From the NCBI GenBank assembly GCA_002633005.1, contig NMRA01000090.1:727674-791673 (forward strand): a stretch of 64,000 nucleotides of DNA. The letters run 5' to 3'. Source of the stretch: Phoronis australis. Its lineage: Eukaryota > Phoronida > Phoronidae. The translations under genes and the position numbers were made by a program. A model generated the notes under the pieces. That model had not been told where the DNA came from. It saw only the letters and a list, made by a program, of their open reading frames with translations, and did not search any database. This document shows positions 13,191 through 23,309 of this stretch, in pieces (within the stretch, counting starts at the first letter, position 1; every line of letters begins with the position of its first letter).

Positions 13191-13195
13191 ACATG

Positions 13196-13378
13196 TCAGT
13201 CTGCAATTCGCAAAAAAAAACTATCACAGTTCATTGCACTCCTAATGTTGTTTATCCATTTTTCACGAAGTTCTTGGTTTGCAGGGAACACATAAAAACT
13301 CAGATTTTTATCTGTCTTTTTGTTTTTGAAGCAGCCAGGAACACAAGTGTATCCGCCGTAAGTTTTCTTCGCGATCAT
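13196..13378 (-). pseudogene. THAP zinc-finger fragment
   Basis: The minus-strand frame contains GGYTCVPGCF..K, SFYVFP and R-E-K-W-x-x-x-I-R within 60 codons. This is the C-x-V-P-x-C, F-P, W order of an N-terminal THAP domain. The C-terminal C-x-x-H-F half is absent; the frame stops after FFLRIAD. No donor site is placed to continue it. The upstream minus-strand frame runs into the CT repeat and N gap, so a larger gene cannot be excluded. A transposon relic or a truncated host THAP exon are both possible. Confidence 0.45.
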
Positions 13379-13635
13379 TCCGCGTATTATGCTCGTTACT
13401 ATGGTCGCTTTCGGAATCCTGACCACAGCACCCACAATGCACCATTTTAACCTAATTTCAATATGGCGTCGCTGCAAATCCGCTATAGGGCGGTCCCCAT
13501 TGGGGAATATTTCAACCTCCCAGGCCCTACTACCAGTGACGTCAGTGTACTGGTAGTCAAAGGCGGGCTGTCGTACATTTACGCACGCAGAAAATGAGAG
13601 GCCGAATTCATCGCAAAATTTAACACTCACGCCAG

Positions 13636-14170
13636 AGGCCTCCCTCCCTCTCTCTCTCTCCCTCTCTCTCTCCCTCCCTCCCTCCCTCCCTCCCTCCCAC
13701 TCTCTCTCTCTCTCTCTNNNNNNNNNNNNNNNNNNNNNNNNNNNNNNNNNNNNNNNNNNNNNNNNNNNNNNNNNNNNNNNNNNNNNNNNNNNNNNNNNNN
13801 NNNNNNNNNNNNNNNNNNNNNNNNNNNNNNNNNNNNNNNNNNNNNNNNNNNNNNNNNNNNNNNNNNNNNNNNNNNNNNNNNNNNNNNNNNNNNNNNNNNN
13901 NNNNNNNNNNNNNNNNNNNNNNNNNNNNNNNNNNNNNNNNNNNNNNNNNNNNNNNNNNNNNNNNNNNNNNNNNNNNNNNNNNNNNNNNNNNNNNNNNNNN
14001 NNNNNNNNNNNNNNNNNNNNNNNNNNNNNNNNNNNNNNNNNNNNNNNNNNNNNNNNNNNNNNNNNNNNNNNNNNNNNNNNNNNNNNNNNNNNNNNNNNNN
14101 NNNNNNNNNNNNNNNNNNNNNNNNNNNNNCCCCCTCTCTCTCTCTCATCTCTCTCTCTCATCTCTCTCTA
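13636..14170. repeat. (CT)n/(CCCT)n simple repeat with assembly gap
   Basis: CCCT/CT repeats at 13636-13717 and 14130-14170 flank 412 Ns (13718-14129). The gap clearly sits inside a long pyrimidine microsatellite, so its true length is unknown. Confidence 0.95.
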
Positions 14171-14246
14171 GCGTGTCACTATGTGGTATTCTGTGCCATT
14201 TTATTTTAGATCCATCTACATGTATGTACTCAGCAGTCTGTAGCAC

Positions 14247-14345
14247 GCCCTTGACAAACAGCGTATCGCTCGAAACGTGGGGATATCTAAATATATTTTA
14301 GTACCGTTTTAGTTTTACTGGTTTTACTATTTTTATTGTAATATC
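14247..14345 (-). repeat. Hairpin repeat family, second copy
   Basis: CAGCGTATCGCTCGAAACG, GTGGGGATAT, ATATATTTTAGTA and the flank GTTTTACTGGTTTTACTATT match, in inverse orientation, the repeat at 7381-7550 and the 41.2-kb copies. Confidence 0.55.
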
Positions 14346-14359
14346 TGTTCTGATGAACT

Positions 14360-14950
14360 GAAATCAGGTACCGACAAAAAGCCGTGTTTCTTAAACTAAT
14401 CTAAATCTGTTTACAAGAGACTAAACTAACATCCTATCGAAGAGATTTAGTATACCGCTTATGCAATAATGTTCGAGTGTGATAGGTTTGACCTATTAGT
14501 TGGACACACCGATACTCTTAAATCAACCAAGGAGGCATTAACACGTGCCTAACGTTTAAAATTATATTCGTAGTATAAACCCATAAAAAGTGACCGCGAG
14601 TAATCTGATGTGGTGATCCGTTAATCTTAATGTGCCGTCACGTTCTCACCACACCCAACGCAGTCTCAAGATCCACTTATCTCTCATAATCTTGGATACG
14701 ATACGTCACACACGCAAAGCCGTGTACAGTGTATGTACGTTACATGAACTCTATAAATGATGAGATGACTGGTTTCCTGGCTAATTGGATCTGACAAGTC
14801 ATTCGGCAGGTAAGGTAAAGCTCCTTCGAATGTGTATACTTTATGTGCATTACTCGTTTCGTTTGGTCTTCAGATTTATAAAAACTCTCGAAATGTTTTC
14901 ACAAGTTTGCGAGTACCACTTGTATTCAGTGAATTTCATCGCAGTAGTAC
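14360..14950. other. Intergenic, nothing recognised
   Basis: No coding motif, RNA gene or repeat is visible in this interval. Confidence 0.4.
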
Positions 14951-14952
14951 CA

Positions 14953-15110
14953 AAAACATGGGCGGCGCACCATAGGCGGCTGGGGGGGGGCTATAGCCCC
15001 CAACTTTTTTCAGTGATACACCGCACATGCTCTATAGGCGGTGCACCACAAGTGGGCTGAGGGGGCTTTATTCCCCCCCCCCACATGTTTCAGTGCTGCG
15101 CCGCCCATGA
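14953..15110. repeat. Two-unit GC-rich tandem repeat
   Basis: Two diverged units of about 75 bp each contain GGCG(G/C)...CACCATAGGCGGCTGG or its variant, a G-run, GCTTTATTCCCC or CTATAGCCCC, and TTTCAGTG(A/C)T(A/G)C(A/G)CCGC. They are unlike the AT-rich surroundings. The G-run and C-run within each unit can pair, which suggests a MITE-like or hairpin origin. Confidence 0.5.
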
Positions 15111-15594
15111 AAAACGATTCAGATTCTTTGAACAAACGCTTCGCACACCTCCAAGCCCACTTTTCAACACATTTCGATCACGAAACAGTTTTTTTTCTTT
15201 CCTTTCAATATAGGTGTGAACGTTTCCAGTTGAAAACCCGAAATTTCAGTGGAATCATATTTCAGGCTGAAATTGATAAATGGCTATTTAATGTGAATAT
15301 CCCACGTTTCAACTAAAATTGAAATACAGGTTTTTTAATTAAGTTTTCAATTGAAGCTTAAAACTGAAAACTGACACGCGTACTGGGAAACATCAGCGAG
15401 ACAGAACTGAGGTAAATAACGTCCTTGGACAGTCAATGATGACGTTACTGCTGGAAATTATGGATTGAGTGGCCTAGATAAGTCACAATGTAGTTCATGA
15501 TTTCACCCCAGATGCCGCTACGAGTTCATATAGTGTAATACCTCATGCAGCAAGGATACTGAGGGCAACAAGTCACCGGCAATGTTTTCGTTAA

Positions 15595-15950
15595 AGTTGC
15601 ATTTCGCCTTGTTTAGATGTCTGAAAAAACGAACATCAAATTAGGACTTTTACTCTGACTCATAAAATCGGTCTCATAACATCCCTTATCCTGGCAGGGT
15701 TATATTCCCGTTGCCAACAAGAACACCGAAACCAGGTGGAACTCAAGAAAATGCTTTTGCAGTACTAATTTGACCATAGATAAAATTTCGAATTTCGAAA
15801 GGATGCATGAACGCATTACCTATGACTTGAGTCGCCTGGTCATTGGACAGTAATTCTGTATCGGGTAAACGTGGTGATGTTTTTGGATTACGGGACATTT
15901 TGGTTGAAAATTCAACAGCGAAGAAATTAAAACTACTCTGATTAAACCAG
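15595..15950 (+). mobile_element. TTAA-type MITE, degraded copy
   Basis: TTAA at 15591-15594 precedes AGTTGCATTTCGCCTTG, the same left end as the copies at 27635 and 51405. Shared internal text includes TAGGACTTTTACTC, CGTTGCCAACAAGAACA and ACTTGAGTCG. The block ATCGGTCTCATAACATCCCT occurs in inverse orientation near the right end of the 51-kb copy, showing terminal inverted repeats. A clean right end is not seen here. Confidence 0.55.
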
Positions 15951-15959
15951 GTCAACTAA

Positions 15960-17355
15960 TTCAATGGTGGCATGTTTGATTCATGCAATTCTACCTTCAG
16001 CATTCAAAGACTGCTTATGCTGTGTAAATGACACGATTCTCCAAACTAAATGATTTCTTTTCTTTTTTCTACTACTTAAACTAATATTTAACAAAAACTT
16101 AGTAACGAGATGACTACACCAATTTACAACACTATTTGACTGCACGTATTGTATGTCTTATCGAACACGGACCAGCTATTGAGTTTGACACAATCGATGA
16201 TAAATGAGAAAGGTTTGAACAGGCTTATGTTTTAAGACTTAGAATAGGTTTGCTGACTGATAACGTCAACTAAAAGTAAACACAGGTAAAGATTATCTCT
16301 TTATTTGTTAAGTTTGACAAGAGTTTTTGACACAATTTGTAAAGCCGTTGGGAATGATAGCATCGATACGTACCAATTTTTAATCTTGGTGTCGCAAACG
16401 ACCAACACAGCAAATGAGTTTCAGACGACAGTCTGAAATACATTAACGTGTTTGTTGGGGTAATTAGTGAATGTCAAACAAACTGCTGCCACTTGAACGA
16501 CAGTTTTGCTCTGTTGAAGATGTGTCTTTCATCCAAATGTGGCGCTTGTTTTAGAAATACTACTTATCGCGTCGCCAGTGACGGAAATACGTGTGCATGG
16601 GATGTGATTCATTTTCGATTTCAAGGAGAGCATTGGATTGAAGCATATTCAATGACAATGGACCATGAATAAAATGTGCAAAAGAATTTACACCTTTAAA
16701 AAGAGTTGCTCAGACTTTTTCATCAAAAATGTCTTTCTTACGGAAAAATGCTTGTTTTGTTTTTATTTTCGCAAAAAATCTGCGAGACCAGTGACTCTCG
16801 GCTGCTGCAAAGGTTTATGAAACGCCGTCACGAGAACGCATGCATTTCATTCGTTCATGCTGAAGTGCACGTGTAGTTGTGCAACGGTCGCTGAACAAGT
16901 GCTCGCGGGAAAGTCAATGACAGAACTCAGATTACTGTGGCAATAAGATGGACATTTTATTATTCGAGATAGTTCTAGCAATGCTAAATTCAGTGACACC
17001 AGAAAACAATGACACATCAACCGATACCCATAGGCGTTGGAGGGTCTGAATTAGTGCAGGGGGCGAAATAAATGTCAGCCCAACATGATCATCCCTCTTT
17101 CTTGTTCGCCTAAGCATTCCCGTGAGACTTAAAACACTATAGCGGAAAGAGAAGTGCAACTAATTTGACTTCGCCGAACTCTTGTTGCGCCCGTGGTCAA
17201 GTTCCTTCCTATCGCCATTATTTCATCCTCCCCTGGTCGTCGTCAATTTTCCACCCGCTGTCCATAATAGGCGTGCTGTGGGAAGGGGAACATCGGGAAG
17301 GCAGGTACCAGTAACTTAAGCTCCGTGCTTCAACAAAACTTCACGAGGAACCATC
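15960..17355. other. Intergenic, nothing recognised
   Basis: No motif-bearing exon. Short frames (75 codons or fewer) on both strands look random. Confidence 0.4.
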
Positions 17356-17359
17356 CACT

Positions 17360-19742
17360 TTAGAAAGAGAGTATTATTACCTGTATTCCCAAAAGTGCAG
17401 ACAAAAGTAAACATTTTCTAAAAAACTGGCGTTCTATTTCTCTTCTCAATGTAACCTACAAAATCGCGTCTGCAGCAATTGCGGAACGCATAAAGTCTGT
17501 GCTAGGGAAAATTATTCATGAGGATCAGAGTGGCTACATCCGGGGAAGGAACTTGGCTGATAACATTTGTTTGCTATACGATCTATTCTATTATTCCCAG
17601 AAGCTCCAAATACCTGGGCTACTACTTCTTATAGAATTTGAAAAAGCTTTTGACTCTTTGCCAAATAAAACTCCAAGACAAAGTTTGTCTTGGAGTTTTA
17701 TTGAAAAAGTTTTATCTTTTTTTAATTTTGGGTGGTCAATTAAGAGATGGGTCAAAGTTTTCTACAAAAATATCAAACCGTGTGTTATTGTTAATGGCCA
17801 ACCTTCTCGTTGGTTTAATATACAGAGAGGAGTCAGACAAGGTGATCCATTATCTCTTTATCTATTTCTTATTTGAGCGGAAGTTTTGGCTCTCATGATC
17901 AGACACAACAAAAATATAAGTGGAATCTAAATTATTGATGGTGAGTACTTACTAACTAACTCAATATTCTGACGACATTTTTATTATTTTATATGGCTCG
18001 GAGATGTCTTTACGGTCTACTTTAAATGTTCTAAATATGTTTGCTCATTTCTCCGGCCTCAGGGTCAATATTGAAAAAAACACAAAAGCCATTTGGCTTG
18101 GTAATATGGCTAACAGTGCTGAAAAATATTCTGTCAGAGAACAGTTATCGTGGACCAAAACAAATTTCATGTTCTTGGGATTGATTTCCAAGTCAGCTTA
18201 CATGATATGGCAGATCAGAATCACTTGGCGAAATTAAAAGATATATATAATTGAATTAATTTTGAAAAATTGGTCCAAAAGAATTTTGACACCTTTCGGG
18301 AGGATTACAGTAATCAAGGCGCTTGCGGTTTCAAAAAATTGCACATCTTTCTTCTAATATCATTGCCACAGCCTTCGAAATATATTCTAGAAAAACTGAA
18401 CTCAATGTTTTTTTAATTCCTCTGGCAAGGTCGCAGTGACAAAATAAAGCGCTCCCGAGCTGTTTGTAATTATAATAAAGGAGGTATTAGAATTATTAAC
18501 ATATTTTCATTCTGTAAGGCTTTAAAGATTACCATGCTAACAAAATTTGTAAACGGACAGTCTAAGACGGCCCGTTTGTTTCATTTGATTTTCTGAAATT
18601 AGAAATTTCGCGAAGTATGGAGTTGACTTTCCTAAGATAATTTTGCCTAATATTGACAATCACTTTTGGATAGATTTTTTTTTTTGAATGTGTAATTTTC
18701 TTTGGAAATTGTTTGAAGATCAAAAATCAGATAGATTTTCTTAACCATTCTTCATGGTTCAGCAGTGACCTGCAGGTCGGAACAAAAAGTATTTTCTACA
18801 GGAAAAGGTGCTATGGAGGCATAGTCTTTATAAAGGACTTGTTTTCCCCAGACGGTAATATTTTGAGCTATCGATTTATTGTGGAAGTTTTAGGTTTCAA
18901 AACGAGCTTCATGGAGTATAATAGTCTAATTTCAGTGACATTTAAGTACCAACAGAAATGTGCTATTGATAGAGTTGTTAGTTTTGATGCGTATTGTTCT
19001 GTTATGCCAACAATTTTAATGAAACTGAAAAGTGGTGGGAGAGCTTGTCAACAAATTTCTACACAATTAAATTGTAGATCCGAAGTCTCAAAAGCCGAGT
19101 CAAAAGGGGCCAAAGAACCTAACGTAAATACAAATAATTTTTCATGGGAATATGTTTATTCCCTTCTATATAATACAAAAAGAGACCCAAGAACTAGGTG
19201 GCTTCAGTTCAGACTCTTGACGAGAACTTTGACTACTAACTCATTTTAAAAATAATTCAAGTTACGGATGACGACTCATGTTCCTTTTGTGGTCAATCGA
19301 AAGGGTCTCTGAAACACTTATTTTGGGATTGTGAAACGGTAAATTCATTTTGGACAAAAGTTAATGAAATTTTAAACAAAGCAAATCCCCAGTGTGTCGG
19401 CATTCTCTCCTGCAACAAGGTCATTTTTGTTTTTTGTTTTTTGATAAAAAGGAACATTTCAAAAACGTGGTTTTACTATTGGGTAAACAGTTTATTTATA
19501 CCCAAAAGTTCGGATCAAAAAGATTACTTCTAAGTAGTTTTTTTTTACTTTATCAAACAATATTATATGAGTGAAAAGTATAGTGCTCGTAAGGATTTAA
19601 ATTCAGAATTTGTACAAAAAGATGGTGTAACTTTGAAACTGTTTTACTTAGTAGTCAAGGTGTGGGGTATCCGTGAATGTGGTGTTCTTGTCTTTTTCTT
19701 GTTATTGTGAATGTTATCATTGCCAATAAATGTATAAAAAAG
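17360..19742 (+). mobile_element. Tx1/L1-like LINE, ORF2 3' two-thirds, broken
   Basis: Plus-strand frames read an L1-lineage reverse transcriptase. Near 17368 comes ITCIPKS, then FLKNWRSISLLNVTYKIAS, EDQSGYIRGRNLADNI (17519-17570), a motif-A core EFEKAFDSL (17635-17660), SWSFIEKVLSFF, and RGVRQGDPLS near 17850. A stop after YLFLI, further shifts, then C-terminal regions at 18713-19249 and a zinc-binding block with C-S-F-C...LKHLFWDC near 19278-19335 follow. The Y-x-D-D box is damaged. The 3' end has CCAATAAATGTATAAAAAA (about 19720-19742). Endonuclease sequence is missing, so the insertion is 5'-truncated. Confidence 0.85.
17664..17702. repeat. 39-bp perfect palindrome inside the RT
   Basis: AATAAAACTCCAAGACAAA (17664-17682), one G, then its exact complement (17684-17702). 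Removing 27 nt restores the usual junction from A-F-D-S-L to S-W-S-F-I-E-K. The extra 27 nt add nine codons in frame at exactly this point. Confidence 0.9.
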
Positions 19743-20930
19743 AATTACCATGGTTCAGTGAAAATATTTCTTTTGTTCCAAAATATTACAAAACAATTCT
19801 AAGAATGAAATTGGTGCAACAAATGAATTCAAAAATACCAAAAACCAGAAACCTATTTTTTTCAGAGTATTTTGTCACTTATTCAACAGTGTTTGAGGTT
19901 ATATTGATTATTCTTTTATCCCCAAGTAAGATCAATGTTTTCACTATCTTAAGTTACGCACCATTTGATAAAAAATGATCATGTGCATTTTTAATTAATC
20001 AAAATTAAATTAGAATATACAATTTCAATGAAATTTAAATCAATTTCATTCCTGTCAAATAATATAGGAACTGAGAAGCGTTATGTCAGTGACCATCCAA
20101 AAAGAGCATACTCGTATTTTAAACGGTTTTGATGCACTGCAGCGTTGAATAAACAATTATTTTAATGCAAAAAAATTTCACGAGGAAGGTCAAAGGCAAG
20201 TTTTTGGGCATGTACATGCCACACGATTACGCATAGGGTGAAATTTTAAGTTTCATAGGTTGCAAAAAAGATGATCTGCCAAAATCATGATAGCTGATAC
20301 GAAACCTTTGAAACCCCAAAACCCTTAGAAATACGGGAGGAACAGCATTACTCTGGAATTACTGGATGGAACATCGTGGCGGAATTTACTGTTATAGTTT
20401 GGTCTATTCCGGGGAGTGAAAATGGGTCTTAGGGTCAGGGTTCACTTTATTGGGGTCCAGTTTGGGAAAAAATCACTTTATCATTGTTATGTTTGAAGGA
20501 ATAGACTTTGAAAGAGAGCGAGTTCTCGTTGAGTTCAGCGGGATACTGCATCCTATTACACGGAAGTCTAAGACCTAAGACCACGGTTCAGGCCTTTGTA
20601 GCTCCCCAAAACTGCAGAAAATGGGAAGGGTCGGGTTTGACTGCAGTTTTGTGGACTGTGTAGGAAGTGATTGCCATGAATGGTATTCTATAGTTCCTTG
20701 AAGTTGTTTTGAGTAAAATGAATCCAGAAATTTGGTCTGTGCTCTTGTCTATTCGGGATACGAAAGTGTCGCCATTTTCAGAGCACATCTTTGTTGGGTC
20801 TTGAATTCTTGGCGCGAAATCCGGTATACTTCAGACAAGTGGAAATTGTCAAAAATCTGGTTGGTAATAACATGATTTCTGTGATCTAAAGTGTAGAAGA
20901 TTCGGATTATAATCTTCTTTCTCATGCGTG
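19743..20930. other. Intergenic, nothing recognised
   Basis: Very AT-rich just after the LINE tail. No coding or RNA signal recognised. Confidence 0.4.
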
Positions 20931-20932
20931 CA

Positions 20933-21152
20933 CCCAGGGTGCTAGGGGGTTCGAACGAGCGTTGGCGAAGTAGGCAAAAACGTCCGCCTCATAGAAACAA
21001 AAACTACGAAAAAGTAGAAACGAGACAAAAGTACACTAAGAAAGCAAGAACTTCCGAAATTCACAATTCATAGCTCTGAGAGTACCCCGTAAGTCTTTGT
21101 AAAAGGCCAACATTCTAAAAAATTCGACCCCCCCCGCCCAATTTAAGTTGGA
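20933..21152 (-). repeat. Dispersed repeat, inverse copy of 45150-45430
   Basis: Read on the minus strand this matches 45150-45430 over GGGCGGGGGG-type text, AGAGCTAT, TTTGTCTCGTTT, TACTTTTT, GCCTACTTCGCCA and ACCCTGGGTGC(A/G)CGCATG. The two copies are about 24 kb apart in opposite orientation. Class unknown. Confidence 0.65.
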
Positions 21153-21483
21153 TGCGCTTATATTTCTTGTATCGAGGCAGTCGTGGGTTTGTGATTTGAG
21201 GTAAAAAAAGACCAAAATCGCACTTTTTGTCAATTTTGGCATCTCGTTTTTTTTCGGTGGACGTGACGAGGTAAAACGACATGGCTTTGTTGAATTTATC
21301 CATCTTTGAGAAACCCAACAAAGTGTAATCTCTGCCAGTTAAGAATTTTTTCAGGTGTCTTGAGACAGGGTGCAAAGAAAAGTTTTCATTGACCCAGACC
21401 AGTGGTCTTAGTCCTCGATACATCAGACAAATGTTTAGTTCAAATGTATGATCGCCCTCATTAATGCATACGTGTATTTCAGG

Positions 21484-21792
21484 ATGAAACTTTTGGGCGT
21501 GGTCGTGCTGTGTCTTACTTTGCTTTTGGTGACCCAAACATGCCGTGTATCAGGAAACACGCGACACAAGCGAACGTGTCAAACACAGTTGTGCAAGAAC
21601 TTGATGGCAAAATACTTTCAAGAACTCAAACTTACTGGGCATGCCAAGGACGTCGGGAAATTTGGCGATGGCATGTTATTTTATTATTGTTTATTACTGG
21701 TCATTGTCTACTCTTTTATTGGTTGTTATGTACTTCAGTCCGTGAAAATATTAAATGAAGATCATTTTCGGAACCAAAGAACCGTACCTTGA
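21484..21792 (+). CDS. Candidate secreted-peptide exon (calcitonin-like ring?)
   Basis: The ATG at 21484 lies two bases after a good splice acceptor (TGTATTTCAG, ending 21482), as in neuropeptide genes whose first exon is 5' UTR. The frame starts MKLLGVVVLCLTLLLVTQT, a strong signal peptide with a likely cut after VSG (residue 24). A dibasic KR follows at 29-30, then TCQTQLCKNLMAKYFQELKL: a C-x4-C ring (Cys32, Cys37) followed by an amphipathic segment, the layout of CGRP/amylin-type peptides. No G-K-R amidation site is seen. The frame then enters a hydrophobic stretch and ends inside the Penelope terminal repeat. No convincing donor follows, so the 3' exon end is unknown. The family assignment is a guess and the frame may be chance. 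Confidence 0.3.
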   Translation: MKLLGVVVLCLTLLLVTQTCRVSGNTRHKRTCQTQLCKNLMAKYFQELKLTGHAKDVGKFGDGMLFYYCLLLVIVYSFIGCYVLQSVKILNEDHFRNQRTVP

Positions 21793-21897
21793 TGTGGTAT
21801 GTGTACAGCCGTTTCGTCCATACCTCACATACTTGATTTACCGCCGGGTAAGCCTTCAGTCGTTGTAGAATAAAACAATAAAAACACTACCGGGATT
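21776..21897 (+). repeat. Penelope terminal repeat, left
   Basis: CGTACCTTGATGTGGTA, TGTACAGCCGTTTCGT, CGCCGGGT, AATAAAACAATAAAAACACT and ACCGGG recur, inverted, at 25135-25254. About 85 percent of positions agree by eye. It immediately adjoins the frame at 21484-21792. Confidence 0.8.
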
Positions 21898-22249
21898 CCC
21901 TAATCTCAGGGGGAATCCCCTACATCTGAATGCACTGCAGGTAGATCAAGATCTATCAACATACTCGCTGAAGGTAAAAGGGGGCTGCTGTTGTTATTTA
22001 CAAAGCAGACTTCCAACAGAAATTTCATACACTGCTGGATGATCGCAATACTCATCAGCCACTGAGATCCATCCAAGTTTCAGAACAAGTTTATCAGTTT
22101 TCTAAGAGAGTGGCAACGTACAGATCCTATACCCAAACGTCTGCATGACCGGTTGCACCCCACGGCCTGGGAAGTGCCTAAGCTGTACGGTCTACCTAAT
22201 ATTAATAAACAAGGTGCTGCCCCAAGACCTACATATTAATTGTCACTTA

Positions 22250-22690
22250 CAACGTGGCTAGAGTTTTGACGAACATTCTTGCACCATTGATGAGTTTGTC
22301 TCGTCATATCCGCAACAACGAAGACTTCATCGACAGAATCAGTGACCTCGAGATACCTTCACGACGTAAGATGTTATCCTACGATGTATCCGGTCTTTTC
22401 ACTAGTTGTTCCCACGGAGAAAGCCGTCGCTGTTATCATGTCTCGGTTAGAGAACGACGATGATCTCAGCAGTCGCACCCATCTATCGGTTGATCGCGTC
22501 ATACGACTCTTGCAGTTTTGTTTTGAATACCACTTATTTTGTCAAATCCGAGTAGCGCTCATGGGGTCTCCCATGTCACCCATCGTCGCCAACATCGCCA
22601 TGGAAGATTTTGAGATCCGTGCTATGGCGACAGCGGCAACTCCCCGGTCACAGTGGAGTCGTTATTTTGACGACACCTTCTTATAGTAAT
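22250..22690 (+). pseudogene. Penelope reverse transcriptase core
   Basis: Two overlapping frames joined by a one-base shift near 22405 encode palm and finger blocks: S-Y-D-V-S-G-L-F-T-S (motif A), G-S-P-M-S-P-I-V-A-N (motif B) and Y-F-D-D (motif C, catalytic aspartates kept). The next codon but a few is a stop. Confidence 0.8.
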
Positions 22691-23239
22691 CCAAGAAACT
22701 GCTACTGATGAATTCCCGGAACAACTCAACAACAGGATCCATCCATCCAATTTACCCGGGAACTCCAACAAGATGGCACTCTCCCCTCCCTCGATACTCT
22801 CACCCGACTACATGGTGCTGGTTCCATCTCCTCCGTTCACTGCAACCCTACGCACACTGGTGAGTATCTTAGCTTGGCATCGAATCACCATCTGTCTCAC
22901 AAACGATCCGTAGTGCGGACTCAACTCAGCCTAGCCGAGAAACTTGTTTCTGATGACAACAAAAGGGAAGCTGTGGTACGTAACCTGAAACGAGCATTGT
23001 GTGCCAACGGATATCGTGACTGGGTGTTCGATCTACGTAACGAGTAACGGCCACGTCAGTGTGAACCCCCTGGGCCTCCGATCATCAACTTCCCTGTTTG
23101 TATATCCTATGTCAGAGGCGTCTCCCAAAGGATTCTGGCCATCTGCCGTAAACACAACACCAAGTCGTTTCACAAACCGTTTAGCACTATTCGGTCCATC
23201 TTCCCATCTGTGAAAGATGTGTCACCTCCCTCGAGAGGT

Positions 23240-23309
23240 GTGGTGAGATGTACGAATACAAGTGTGGAGAGTGTACTGACAACTATATCGGTGAGACGTC
23301 CAGGCTTAA
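23240..23309 (+). pseudogene. GIY-YIG endonuclease, 5' half
   Basis: The frame reads YKCGECTDNYIGETSRLK, where N-Y-I-G-E-T is the YIG half of the catalytic motif typical of Penelope endonucleases. It is cut by the TTAA-flanked element; the 3' half continues from 24932. Confidence 0.7.

Noticed and set aside
13627-14161. Long Arg-Glu-rich minus-strand frames across the N gap
   Set aside because: Artefact of the CT/GA microsatellite and of Ns being read as open.
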